64,000 bases of DNA, taken from contig WRLP01000006.1 of assembly GCA_009777535.1 (NCBI GenBank), positions 62,001 through 126,000 on the forward strand, given 5' to 3'. The translations under genes and the position numbers were made by a program. Numbering within the stretch: the stretch's first letter is position 1; the number at the start of each line of letters is the position of its first letter. Shown piece by piece: positions 35,633 through 43,907 of this stretch. The notes below the pieces were generated by a model. That model was not told the origin of the DNA, searched no databases, and was given only the letters and a program-made list of their open reading frames with translations. The DNA is from Treponema sp. (lineage in GTDB: Bacteria > Spirochaetota > Spirochaetia > Treponematales > Breznakiellaceae).

Positions 35633-36064
35633 TTATTCGCCGCCCGCTTTAACAAGAGCTTCCACTCTGGAAATAAATATTTCAGGGCATACCATAAAGG
35701 ACTCCCCGGAAGCTATCTCGACCGCCATCTGTGTACTCTCGCCCTTGGTACACAGCTGACCGGTTTCAGCATTATAAAGCTCGTACTTGATCTTAAGGCA
35801 GTTCTCGTATTCGGTCAATATTGCCCTTGCCCTTACCCTCTCCAGAAATTGCAGTGAGTTTATATATTTTACCGAAACACTTGTAAGGGGAAAAATCCAT
35901 CCGGATTCCCTCATGTGATTATAGTTGTATCCTATTTTATCCAAAAGGGCACAGCGTGCTTTTTCAAAATATTTTATATAGTTGCCATGCCAGACAATCT
36001 GCATGGAATCCACATCATAAAATTCAACATTGAATTCAATTTCTGCGCTTATATCAAACTTCAC
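35633..36064 (-). CDS. Acyl-CoA/ACP thioesterase, 4HBT hotdog family, ApeK-like
   Basis: The 143-residue protein has the 4-hydroxybenzoyl-CoA thioesterase signature FYDVDSMQIVWHGNYIKYFE (Asp nucleophile and HGNY). The start is GTG 36064, preceded by an excellent GGAGGG 5 bases upstream; the frame extends a little upstream to 36097 but lacks a ribosome site. The gene is 14 bases after the acyltransferase stop. It may hydrolyse or edit acyl chains in polyene synthesis. Confidence 0.88.
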   Translation of the reverse strand: MKFDISAEIEFNVEFYDVDSMQIVWHGNYIKYFEKARCALLDKIGYNYNHMRESGWIFPLTSVSVKYINSLQFLERVRARAILTEYENCLKIKYELYNAETGQLCTKGESTQMAVEIASGESFMVCPEIFISRVEALVKAGGE

Positions 36065-36078
36065 AGTCCCTCCATTGT

Positions 36079-37029
36079 TCAGGCAACGCTGTCCCAAAAA
36101 TCAAAAAAATTATACCACTGATACGGGTGCTCTTTACAGTACCTTTCAAGAAGGGCCGCGTACCATATTGCCAGTTCCCTGATACGCGCTTCCCTTTCAT
36201 TCCTTGGACAGTCAAAATCTACCGGGCTTTTATGAATGTGCATATCGTAGTTGGACGACAGCGAAATGTCTTTTTGACGAATCGCGAAAACAGAGTAAAC
36301 CGCAGCGCCGGAAATCGCTGCAAGAAAAAACGGACCGTATGGAAAGGGCGCCTGCAAATCAAGAAAAGAGACAGGCAGATGCCTGCTCGCTGTGCTGGCG
36401 GAGGTACGATCTCCTGCGATAACGACCAATTCACCCCTGTCCGTTTTTTCCATAAGAAGGGCAATATTTTCAGGGCCCAATTCATTGGCGCTTATAATTT
36501 GTGTTAAATATTTTGGATTGAGTTTATTGATAATCCGGTTAAAGTGAGTTGTTACGGAAAAATCCACAATGGCGGTTACCGGCACTTCCCTTGAAATACC
36601 TGTACGGTTAAAATCTGCCAGGGCGCGTATCAATTCCATATTGCCCAAATGTGAGCTGACAAGAAAGGCCCCCTGCCCGCTTTCCAGGCGTTTCGCAAGG
36701 TCTTTAATATCGTCATCATTAAAATAAATTCTTTTAAAAGACACCTTACCGCTCCAGGCTTCAAGTTTTTCCACAAGGGACAGTGAAAAAGAAATGATAT
36801 GTTTTAGCGGATAATATTTTTGCCCTCCGGTAAAAGAAGAAAGGCGCTGAAGATAAAGGCGGGAAAAATCTCTGGCACGTTTAGAAAAAAGATAAAAGAA
36901 AAAACCAACCGGGAAACAAAGCAGCCTAAGAAAAATTACCGGCAGTATCTTAAAAATAAAAAGAAAAAAGGCAAGCTGCCAATATCCGGCGGCTTCTTCT
37001 TTCTGCGCAGACCAATGTACGTTTTTCAC
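36079..37029 (-). CDS. Lysophospholipid/lipid A-type acyltransferase (HtrB-like)
   Basis: The 316-residue membrane protein has an N-terminal helix region (FFLFIFKILPVIFLRLLCF), the acyltransferase motif VSSHLGNMELIRA (HxxxE-like: H and E), GDRTSAS and a C-terminal lauroyl-transferase-like region ending in FFDFWDSVA. It probably acylates a glycosylated or lipid acceptor in the final product. In E. coli ApeJ is described as a combined glycosyltransferase/acyltransferase; here the parts are separate adjacent genes. The start is GTG 37029 (AAAGGA upstream), overlapping the glycosyltransferase stop. Confidence 0.82.
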   Translation of the reverse strand: MKNVHWSAQKEEAAGYWQLAFFLFIFKILPVIFLRLLCFPVGFFFYLFSKRARDFSRLYLQRLSSFTGGQKYYPLKHIISFSLSLVEKLEAWSGKVSFKRIYFNDDDIKDLAKRLESGQGAFLVSSHLGNMELIRALADFNRTGISREVPVTAIVDFSVTTHFNRIINKLNPKYLTQIISANELGPENIALLMEKTDRGELVVIAGDRTSASTASRHLPVSFLDLQAPFPYGPFFLAAISGAAVYSVFAIRQKDISLSSNYDMHIHKSPVDFDCPRNEREARIRELAIWYAALLERYCKEHPYQWYNFFDFWDSVA

Positions 37030-37775
37030 GAGCGATCCTTTTTCCACCGCCGTATTAAAAGAGCCGGTATTTTGGGGATCATGGCGCAGCAAAGCCTGGT
37101 AAAAACCCAGCTTATGCGGACATTATCCAACACGGGCTTAAAGTGCGAAATGCCATCGCAAGGATAGCTGACACCGACAGGGTAAAATATGAATGGAATG
37201 TTTTTCCAGTGAAGGCGAACCAGTATTTCGATATCGAATCCCATGCGGAAATCAATATAATGGCGGTTGCAGATCGACAATACCGGCTCGACCGGATATA
37301 CCCTGAAACCAAGCATGGATTCTTTAATATCGTTTGAAAGCGTAACTATTTTTGCCCATGTATTGGCCACCACCCTTCCCTTTTCCCGCGAGCCGGGAAC
37401 CGAGTCATCGTATACTGGATATGAGCATATAAGCGCATCAGGGCGGGCAGCTGACTCTCCCAAAAAAAAACCGGCTCGGCTTATATCATGTTGACCGTCG
37501 GCATCTATTTGCAGAACATGGCTCAGGCCCAATTCAGCGGCCTTTTTAATGCCTTCGTATACTGCCCTGCCCTTCCCGGAGTTTTTGTTCAGTCTTACAG
37601 GAACCGTCAAAGAACACGACGAATAAATTTTTTCAAGGCAGGACTTTGTATCCTCATTGCTTCCGTCATCAACAATGATAACCGGAAGGCCAAGGCGGCT
37701 CAAGTTTTCCACCAGGGAGCCGGCAGTCTTTCCGTGGTTGTAAACAGGAATGACTATTCCCTGTTTTGCACTCAT
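37026..37775 (-). CDS. Family 2 glycosyltransferase
   Basis: The 249-residue protein opens GIVIPVYNHGKTAGSLVENL with VIIVDDGSNEDT, and has HVLQIDADGQHD (DxD-type) and NIPFIFYPVGVSYP, features of GT-A family 2, dolichol-phosphate-mannose-synthase-like enzymes. It overlaps the ligase/dehydratase fusion stop by 4 bases and the acyltransferase start, so it is translationally coupled. It is the likely glycosylating part of the ApeJ function. Confidence 0.88.
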   Translation of the reverse strand: MSAKQGIVIPVYNHGKTAGSLVENLSRLGLPVIIVDDGSNEDTKSCLEKIYSSCSLTVPVRLNKNSGKGRAVYEGIKKAAELGLSHVLQIDADGQHDISRAGFFLGESAARPDALICSYPVYDDSVPGSREKGRVVANTWAKIVTLSNDIKESMLGFRVYPVEPVLSICNRHYIDFRMGFDIEILVRLHWKNIPFIFYPVGVSYPCDGISHFKPVLDNVRISWVFTRLCCAMIPKIPALLIRRWKKDRS

Positions 37776-40126
37776 TGCGTTTCACCGGCGGCAAAGCTGC
37801 CGGACGAATACAATTCTTTGCCGTCAGGGCTTTTTATCGTAAAACTGACAATATCGCCATTTTTAACCAATTCCATTCGCAGGGGTGCTCCCGGCAGCAC
37901 CGGCGAGGAAAACTTGAGCCGCTTGGCTCCCCTTACATCAAGGCCGGTTCCAAGATAGCCGCCGGAAAAGCGAACCGCAAGCTCGAACTGGGCAACAGCA
38001 GGGAGGACTTTTAACTGCGGAAAGTGCCCGTTAAAGTAATCGCTCTCTTCGGGGACTGAAAAATCCAGAACGGCTTTTACCATTCCTTCAGCGCTTTCGG
38101 TTTTTTCTACAAGTTTTTCCCTGGACAGGAGCCGCCCTTTAATTATATCATTCTCGAACAAGGCCTGTACCGCCTCCTTTTTATTTTTTCCCTGAGCGTC
38201 CAGGGTAAATGCTTGCACATAACGCCACTTCCTAGGAACCGCCACAGACTCCAAAAAACGTAAAAGAAAATTCTTGAACCACTGGTTTATCTCATAAATT
38301 TCCCAGTCCCGAAAATGTTTTTTGCCTTCATCGTTAAAAACCACAGCGGCGGCGAGGTACTGCCTTCTGTCTTCCATCGCGATAACGCATACATCACTGA
38401 CAAAGGCCGTCAGGCGGATCCTGTCTTCCACCTCTTTTAACGAAATGCGCTTTTCCTCAATTTTCACAACCGAATCCGAGCGGCCTTTAAGCAGGAATTT
38501 TCCGCCGTTTATAATTTCGGCCATGTCGGCTGTAGCAAAACCCGCCGGATCCTTTATGTACGGCGAGCGGATTACAAGGCAGCCGTTATCATTCAGTGTA
38601 ACAGCCGCATTGTCAAAGGGCGTCCACTGGAGGCCGTCTCTTGAAGTTCTCCAGGCAATGCCGCTTGTTTCGGTGCTGCCGTAAACCTCCAGCGGCCAAA
38701 AGCCAAAAAGTTCATTTGTCCTTTCGGCCAAATCCGGTTCCAAAACCCCCGCCGATGTATAAATCCACGGATCTTTAAGGCCGAATGTCCCGCCCTCAAC
38801 CAACTTAAACTCAACCGCCCTCTTCAAAAAAGCCGGAACAGTAATAATCATATACGATTCATCGTTAAGTTTCTCAAATTCTTCCGGCGTTTCGATCCTG
38901 GTACGGCGGAATGGAACGCCCGCCGTAAAGGGAAGAAGTATATTGTATAAAAGACCGTAAATATGATGCTGGCTGACAGTCGAGCATGTTTTTCTCGAAA
39001 GCCATTCATCCCCCCATTTGGACAGTATAAAGGAATTGTCCATTTCAAATTCTGTCAGCCGCTGTTTTACAGTCTTGGGCCTGCCGGTACTCCCCGATGT
39101 ATACATTATAATTTCGGTTTCATCAGGGTTAATGGAAGGAGCGGCTTCATACCCCAGCCCTTTTAATTGGTTACGTAAATTATGATCTTCCAAAATTGAC
39201 GGGACAAATAAAAATTCACCGGAAGATTCTTTATGGCTTATTTTTATATCAGATAAAAAACCAATACTCCCTTCCGCCGTGATTTCATCAATATACGCCG
39301 GTGTTATATTCGCGGTAAGCCAAATTTCTTTACCGCACTGCAGCAGTGCGGTAAAAGCACATAAAAAATACCAGCAATCCTCAACATGCAAAATGAAACT
39401 TTTTGCAGATGAATTTTGCAAAGCGTGCCTCAGGCAGGCGGTATCCTCAAGAAAATCTTTCCAGGTCTTATACTTTCCGTCGCGCCATGCCCCCTCATAA
39501 CAAAGTACATGATCTGCCTTACGTGAATTGGATGAAAATTTTGACAGCGGTATTGCCCTGGGCATTTTTTTATCAGTCATTTTCCGTATTAAAAATTCAC
39601 CCGCGAACAGGGTACCGATCAGTATATATGAAATTCCGCCATTATAAACAGACCACAATAAATCCGAACCGGATAAAACCGTCCAAAGGGCAAAACTTCC
39701 GTTTAGAATAAAAAACGCGCACCAGACCATTGTTACCTTACGGCAGTATTTTTCAATTCTTTTTTCAGCGAGAGAGCCTTTTATATTTTTATCCTGTAAA
39801 ATCGCAAAACGAAAAATCAACGGCGGCGGAAAAATCAGGGTATATGAAAAAGAAAAAAGCATGACAGTATTCATCAATACTGGATACAATTTCAGAAAAA
39901 ATGAAGAGTTACTCAGAAGGCAGGCGAGGCCCGCGGCGCCCAATAGACCGGCGCTGAAGATACGGAACTTGTCCTTTTTTTTCGAGGTGTATCCAAGAAA
40001 AAAAATCAGCGCCAAAAAAACGATGAATATTGAAAAATAGCGAGGCGGTATTTTTAGGATAACAAGAAATATAAAAACAAGTACCGGATAGACAACTGCA
40101 AGAATGTAAAGAAAAATCCTAATCAT
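37772..40126 (-). CDS. Fusion of membrane domain, AMP-dependent acyl ligase and dehydratase (ApeG-H-I-like)
   Basis: The 784-residue protein joins three parts that are separate genes in E. coli aryl-polyene loci as I recall them. Residues 1-185 are about six membrane helices with no catalytic motif (ApeG-like). Residues about 200-670 are an ANL superfamily ligase: the phosphate-binding loop is MYTSGSTGRPK at about 341-351, with VYGSTETSGIAW and GKFLLKGRSDSVVKIEEKRI. Residues about 686-784 are a hotdog dehydratase with NGHFPQLKVLPAVAQ (His701). The ligase would load an aryl starter (such as a hydroxybenzoate or hydroxycinnamate) onto an ACP. An 11-bp hairpin precedes it. Confidence 0.85.
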   Translation of the reverse strand: MIRIFLYILAVVYPVLVFIFLVILKIPPRYFSIFIVFLALIFFLGYTSKKKDKFRIFSAGLLGAAGLACLLSNSSFFLKLYPVLMNTVMLFSFSYTLIFPPPLIFRFAILQDKNIKGSLAEKRIEKYCRKVTMVWCAFFILNGSFALWTVLSGSDLLWSVYNGGISYILIGTLFAGEFLIRKMTDKKMPRAIPLSKFSSNSRKADHVLCYEGAWRDGKYKTWKDFLEDTACLRHALQNSSAKSFILHVEDCWYFLCAFTALLQCGKEIWLTANITPAYIDEITAEGSIGFLSDIKISHKESSGEFLFVPSILEDHNLRNQLKGLGYEAAPSINPDETEIIMYTSGSTGRPKTVKQRLTEFEMDNSFILSKWGDEWLSRKTCSTVSQHHIYGLLYNILLPFTAGVPFRRTRIETPEEFEKLNDESYMIITVPAFLKRAVEFKLVEGGTFGLKDPWIYTSAGVLEPDLAERTNELFGFWPLEVYGSTETSGIAWRTSRDGLQWTPFDNAAVTLNDNGCLVIRSPYIKDPAGFATADMAEIINGGKFLLKGRSDSVVKIEEKRISLKEVEDRIRLTAFVSDVCVIAMEDRRQYLAAAVVFNDEGKKHFRDWEIYEINQWFKNFLLRFLESVAVPRKWRYVQAFTLDAQGKNKKEAVQALFENDIIKGRLLSREKLVEKTESAEGMVKAVLDFSVPEESDYFNGHFPQLKVLPAVAQFELAVRFSGGYLGTGLDVRGAKRLKFSSPVLPGAPLRMELVKNGDIVSFTIKSPDGKELYSSGSFAAGETQ

Positions 40127-40141
40127 GCAGCCGGAATCCGA

Positions 40142-40174
40142 AACCCCTAAAAACCAGACGGAATTTTAGGGGTT
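40142..40174 (-). promoter_or_regulatory. Hairpin spanning the ACP stop codon
   Basis: AACCCCTAAAA (40142-40152) pairs with TTTTAGGGGTT (40164-40174), an 11-bp stem with an 11-base loop that includes the stop of the ACP gene at 40166. There is no long T-run on the leftward strand, so it is more likely an mRNA stability or processing element than a terminator. Confidence 0.5.
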
Positions 40175-40426
40175 CCCGTCCTGCGCCTGGACAAGCGGGT
40201 ATAGCAGTTCCACCAGATCCCCAACAGTGCGGGCTGTCTTAAAAAGGGCGGGATCGATTTTACCGGGTATGCGTTCTTTCATCTTTACCACCAGATCAAC
40301 CGCGTCTATGGAATCCATATCCAGTTCCTCATAGAGATTTGCCCCGGGCGTTATTAAAGAAGAATCTATTTCAAATTCGGAACTTAAAATTTCCTTTAGC
40401 TGTATAAAAACATCGTCTTTGTTCAT
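40166..40426 (-). CDS. Acyl carrier protein, second in operon (ApeF-like)
   Basis: The 86-residue protein has the phosphopantetheine site DMDSIDAVDLVVKM, with Ser at about residue 37. It overlaps the previous ACP by 4 bases (ATGA). It is more similar to the separate ACP at 44862-45113 than to its neighbour, sharing the pattern of the C-terminal helix (TVGDLVELLYPL / TVQDVVDILYPL). Confidence 0.92.
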   Translation of the reverse strand: MNKDDVFIQLKEILSSEFEIDSSLITPGANLYEELDMDSIDAVDLVVKMKERIPGKIDPALFKTARTVGDLVELLYPLVQAQDGNP

Positions 40427-40689
40427 TTTGATACTCCGGTTTCGGCGACAATATAGGCTGCCAAAGCATCTATCGAAGCAAAGTGCCTGCGATTATCAGA
40501 ATTTTCAGATGAAAACTTGACGCCGAATTTCTTTTTTAAGGCAATACCCAGTTCCAGCGCATCAATAGAATCCAAACCAAGGCCTTCCCCGAATATGGGC
40601 TCTGAGTCCTTGATATTCTCCGGTTTTATATCCTCTAGCTCCAGGGAACTGATTATCAACTCTTTTATTTGCTGCTTTAATTCATTCAT
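40423..40689 (-). CDS. Acyl carrier protein, first in operon (ApeE-like)
   Basis: The 88-residue protein has GLGLDSIDALELGIALKKKF (modified Ser near residue 41). The start is ATG 40689; the upstream in-frame stretch to 40740 lies in the promoter. It is the first gene of the leftward polyene operon, driven from 40719-40747. Confidence 0.92.
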   Translation of the reverse strand: MNELKQQIKELIISSLELEDIKPENIKDSEPIFGEGLGLDSIDALELGIALKKKFGVKFSSENSDNRRHFASIDALAAYIVAETGVSK

Positions 40690-40718
40690 ATTTAATAAAC
40701 CACTATCGCTGTAATTTG

Positions 40719-40747
40719 AGGATAGGACAATATTACACATTTGTCAA
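40719..40747 (-). promoter_or_regulatory. Promoter of the leftward ACP-ligase operon
   Basis: Read leftward: TTGACA (40742-40747), 17-base spacer, TATCCT (40719-40724). The -35 element overlaps that of the rightward promoter (40741-40769). Confidence 0.65.
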
Positions 40748-40769
40748 GGTAACGCAGCGATGTTATACT
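40741..40769 (+). promoter_or_regulatory. Promoter of the radical SAM gene
   Basis: TTGTCA (40741-40746), 17-base spacer, TATACT (40764-40769). Predicted start is near 40776, 19 bases before the TTG start. Confidence 0.7.
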
Positions 40770-40794
40770 TTGCTTAACAACAGGCGAGGCATAA

Positions 40795-42057
40795 TTGAAA
40801 TTAAAACTGATATATCCCAAATGGGAAAAATTGAAAGGACAGACAGCATTTAACCTTCCCCCACACGGTCCGGCTGTTTTTGCCGCGTCCCTTCCGCCGG
40901 ACACGGAAATCTCCTTTACCGATGAAAATGTCGATACCATTGATTTTGACGAAGACTGCGCTCTGGTAGCCATCTCCATGATGCTCAGTACCCAGGTTAA
41001 ACGCGGCTGGGCAATAGCCGATGAATTCCGCAGCCGCGGCAAAAAGGTAATTTTCGGCGGCATTGCGGCAATGCTTCATGCAGAGGAAACCATGGAACAC
41101 GCCGATTCGGTTTTTTTGGGAGAAGCCGAAACGCGAATGGAGCAGGTGTTCGAAGACTTTGACAGGGGCAGCCTTAAAAAAGTGTATAACTTTATGCTGA
41201 AGCATCCACCCGCAGAAACCGTAAATCCGGCAAGAAGAGACATTTACAAACGGGAACTTTACAACCACAAGGGCGTCCAGATGGTCGACCTTTTTCATGC
41301 GTCAAGAGGCTGCCGTTTTAGCTGTTATCCCTGCGCCGTATCATATCTGGGCGGGCGTTCTTTCCGCCCCCGCCCCATGAAAAAGGTCGTTGAAGAACTT
41401 GAAGTAATCGGAAACAACCGGCTGTTTATTGTTGACAATTCACTTGCCCAGGACAAGGAATGGGAAAAAGAATTGTTCACAAACATGATCCCAATTAAAA
41501 AGAAATGGATAAGCCACACCATCGAAGATGATCCGGCTGTACTGGAACTCGCGGCAAAAGCTGGCGCGTGGTATGTCTATCAGGCCGTGTACGATACATC
41601 CGATTACATCAGGGAAAGGATTAAGCGATACCATGATCACGGCATCGGCGTTGAAGGGACAATTCTGCTTGGCTTGGATAACCAGAGCGAAGATGATATT
41701 AAAAAGCTGATTGATTTTTTACAGGATATCAATCTTGACTTGGCGGAATTTACCGTGATGACTCCCTTTCCTCACACAAAGGCCTGGGATGATATGTACA
41801 GGCAGGGGCGTATCTTTGACATGGACTGGGATCATTATAACGCCGGGCAGGTTGTTTTTACTCCCAAAAACATGAGCGCCGAACGATTACAGGAACTCTA
41901 TGATTATGCCTGGAAAACCTTCTATCAGGATGAAAGCCAGGAAGAGAAAATGTTCAAACTGCTTTATTCTGTGGCAAGCCGTGAAATGGACGAAGGAACC
42001 TATAGACCACGCAACCGCAAGTTGATTCGTAAATCGTTCGGCAGGGAGGCCGGATGA
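40795..42057 (+). CDS. Radical SAM protein with B12-binding-like N-domain
   Basis: The 420-residue protein has an N-terminal Rossmann B12-binding-like domain (about 1-120; ALVAISMMLSTQVKRG and KVIFGGIAAMLHAEE; the DxHxxG cobalt-ligand motif is not apparent) and a radical SAM domain with CxxxCxxC as GCRFSCYPCAV at about 175-185. A helical tail ends the protein. Members of this class perform methyl transfers or other difficult ring/carbon modifications. The start is TTG 40795 with GGCGAGG upstream; no ATG is better. It is divergent from the ACP operon and overlaps a small gene by 4 bases, so it probably tailors the polyene; this role is inference. Confidence 0.8.
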   Translation: MKLKLIYPKWEKLKGQTAFNLPPHGPAVFAASLPPDTEISFTDENVDTIDFDEDCALVAISMMLSTQVKRGWAIADEFRSRGKKVIFGGIAAMLHAEETMEHADSVFLGEAETRMEQVFEDFDRGSLKKVYNFMLKHPPAETVNPARRDIYKRELYNHKGVQMVDLFHASRGCRFSCYPCAVSYLGGRSFRPRPMKKVVEELEVIGNNRLFIVDNSLAQDKEWEKELFTNMIPIKKKWISHTIEDDPAVLELAAKAGAWYVYQAVYDTSDYIRERIKRYHDHGIGVEGTILLGLDNQSEDDIKKLIDFLQDINLDLAEFTVMTPFPHTKAWDDMYRQGRIFDMDWDHYNAGQVVFTPKNMSAERLQELYDYAWKTFYQDESQEEKMFKLLYSVASREMDEGTYRPRNRKLIRKSFGREAG

Positions 42058-42428
42058 AAGTACCGGCGGATTATTACGACGAAGTTTTTGATTTCAAAGG
42101 CCAGTGGGATATGCCCTCGCGCTGCGGCCTTAAAATTATTAAAAGTAAAGAAAAGACTGTGGTAATCGCCACAGAGCTTTATCAGGATAACCCGGGAACA
42201 ACCGTTGCCGCCGCCGGAAAAAGCCTGGCGCTGCAAATATGCGAAAATAAAAATCTTGACTTTGCGAAAATTAATTTCATTCAGTGCAATCCGTGCACGA
42301 ATTCCAAACTCTCGTTTTACGAAGAAGAATTTTTCGAAGTTGATTTTCCGGAAGGCTCGCCGCCGGTTTACCGTAAACTTGGCGAAGAGGAAATTAAAAA
42401 ACTGGAGTTATTCTGCCCGCAAAATTAA
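42054..42428 (+). CDS. Small protein paired with the radical SAM gene, unknown function
   Basis: The 124-residue protein overlaps the radical SAM stop by 4 bases (ATGA), so translation is coupled. I recognise no family. It is soluble, with Cys at about residue 23 and a pair in FIQCNPCTNS. It could be a subunit or substrate-presenting partner of the radical SAM enzyme. Its C-terminal reading ends 42426-42428, close to or within the unclear start region of the MATE gene. Confidence 0.7.
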   Translation: MKVPADYYDEVFDFKGQWDMPSRCGLKIIKSKEKTVVIATELYQDNPGTTVAAAGKSLALQICENKNLDFAKINFIQCNPCTNSKLSFYEEEFFEVDFPEGSPPVYRKLGEEEIKKLELFCPQN

Positions 42429-43831
42429 AAACACCGCTTACCGGCGACAGGACATTTTACAGGAGTGTACTGACCCTCGGCCTGCCCGTCGCCCTGCAAA
42501 ATCTGCTTGTCAGCTCCGCAAGCATGGTGGACACACTCATGATCGGCACCGAGGGCGAGCTCGCCGTGGCCGCCGTAGGAATATGCGCTCTTTTTTTTAT
42601 GCTCCTCTTTGCGATGTTCTTCGGGTTCGGCCACGGCGGAATGATCTTCTTCGCCCAATACTGGGGCGCAAAAGACGAAAAGGGAATCTGCCGGGCTTAC
42701 GGCCTTACGCTTGTCTGCGTAATGTCTATCGGCCTAATCTTCGGCGGCCTGGCGGTTTTTGCCCCGGAATTTATAATGGGTATTTACACTGATAAAGAGA
42801 GTATAAAGGCCATTGGTATTCAGTATTTAAGGATCGTTGGCTGGAGCTACCCGCTGCAGACAATGGCCATTGTAATGGGCTTTCTCCTGCGCTCAATAGA
42901 AAAGGTAAGAATCCCGCTTTATGCATCAGTTATTTCTCTTTTAACAAACACATTTTTTAACTGGGTTTTAATATTTGGCAGGCTTGGTTTCCCCAAAATG
43001 GGAGTCCGAGGCGCGGCGACGGGAACGGTCATTGCCCAGGTGGTTCATGTTCTGGTGATCTTTGCATACTGCCTTAATGATAAACATTCGTTCATTACCA
43101 GAATCAGGGACCATTTTAAGTGGAACATTGCCTTTGTTAAGGTGTTCTTCAGTAAAATTATTTTCGTTGTGGTAGGCGAAATCCTATATGGCACCGGAAA
43201 CCTGATTCTGAACATGATTATGGGACGCCAAGCTGAAACAGGGCTCGCAGCCTGGGCTGTGTTCCGCGTGCTGGAAGGCTTTATCTTCGCGTTTTTCATT
43301 GGCCTTTCCAGCGCCAGTTCGGTAATGGTGGGCAAGAAGATTGGCGCAGGCGAACACCTTGAGGGGTACACCAATGCGAAGCGATTCGCCCTTCTTTGCC
43401 CCATTGTAACCTTCACTATTTGCATTTCCATTATTCTTGCCCGTTCGCCGATACTGCATTGCTTTAATCTGGGGGAAGAAGCCTTCCGTTATGCACAAGG
43501 AATGCTTTTCATCTTCGCCATAACCGGAACCATGCGGACATGCAACTACATTTGCAATAATATCTTCAGGGCCGGCGGAGCGCCTGTCCTGGGTACGGTT
43601 CTTGAAGGCTGCGGCCTTTATTTTATCTGCATACCTTCCGCCGCCATCGCCGGCTTTGTTTTCCACTGGCCTTTCCTGGCCGTGTTCTTCATGATGTACC
43701 TCGATGAATTTATCCGCCTTGCGGTAAGCCTTTGGTACATGAACTCGGGCAGATGGATAAAACCGGTAACGGACGAGGGAAAAGCAAGCCTGGCGGAATT
43801 TAAATCAGCGTACACTGCCCTGAAAAATTAA
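42413..43831 (+). CDS. MATE family exporter, start codon unclear
   Basis: The protein has twelve membrane helices and the two-repeat MATE structure (LMIGTEGELAVAAVGICALF; MGRQAETGLAAWAVFRVLEG). The first ATG (42524) would remove the conserved N-terminal helix FYRSVLTLGLPVALQNLLVS, which is encoded in frame from 42398. No ATG, GTG or TTG occurs in that stretch; CTG 42413, five bases after GGAG, is my tentative start, while ATT 42410 and CTG 42470 are alternatives. MATE proteins export cations or lipophilic compounds. Its 3' end contains a 23-base sequence that recurs at 44801-44823. Confidence 0.78.
   Translation: MPAKLKTPLTGDRTFYRSVLTLGLPVALQNLLVSSASMVDTLMIGTEGELAVAAVGICALFFMLLFAMFFGFGHGGMIFFAQYWGAKDEKGICRAYGLTLVCVMSIGLIFGGLAVFAPEFIMGIYTDKESIKAIGIQYLRIVGWSYPLQTMAIVMGFLLRSIEKVRIPLYASVISLLTNTFFNWVLIFGRLGFPKMGVRGAATGTVIAQVVHVLVIFAYCLNDKHSFITRIRDHFKWNIAFVKVFFSKIIFVVVGEILYGTGNLILNMIMGRQAETGLAAWAVFRVLEGFIFAFFIGLSSASSVMVGKKIGAGEHLEGYTNAKRFALLCPIVTFTICISIILARSPILHCFNLGEEAFRYAQGMLFIFAITGTMRTCNYICNNIFRAGGAPVLGTVLEGCGLYFICIPSAAIAGFVFHWPFLAVFFMMYLDEFIRLAVSLWYMNSGRWIKPVTDEGKASLAEFKSAYTALKN
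43783..43805. repeat. 23-base direct repeat, left copy (3' end of MATE gene)
   Basis: Begins AGCAAGCCTGGCGGAA and is identical to 44801-44823. It encodes the SLAEFK stretch near the MATE C-terminus. Confidence 0.9.
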
Positions 43832-43833
43832 AC

Positions 43834-43863
43834 TTGACCTCTCCCCTATTTTAGTGTTAATAT
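43834..43863 (+). promoter_or_regulatory. Promoter of the cassette lipoprotein
   Basis: TTGACC (43834-43839), then TTAATA at 17 or TAATAT at 18 bases (43857-43863), directly after the MATE stop. Expected start near 43870. Confidence 0.6.
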
Positions 43864-43907
43864 GAATAAGTTGTCCTAACAACTACATTTAAGCTATGGA
43901 GAGTCTT

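Noticed and set aside
42205-42792. A 195-codon rightward frame over the unknown-protein/MATE junction
   Set aside because: It is Arg-rich and low in hydrophobics, in a different frame from MATE, and reads through two real genes.
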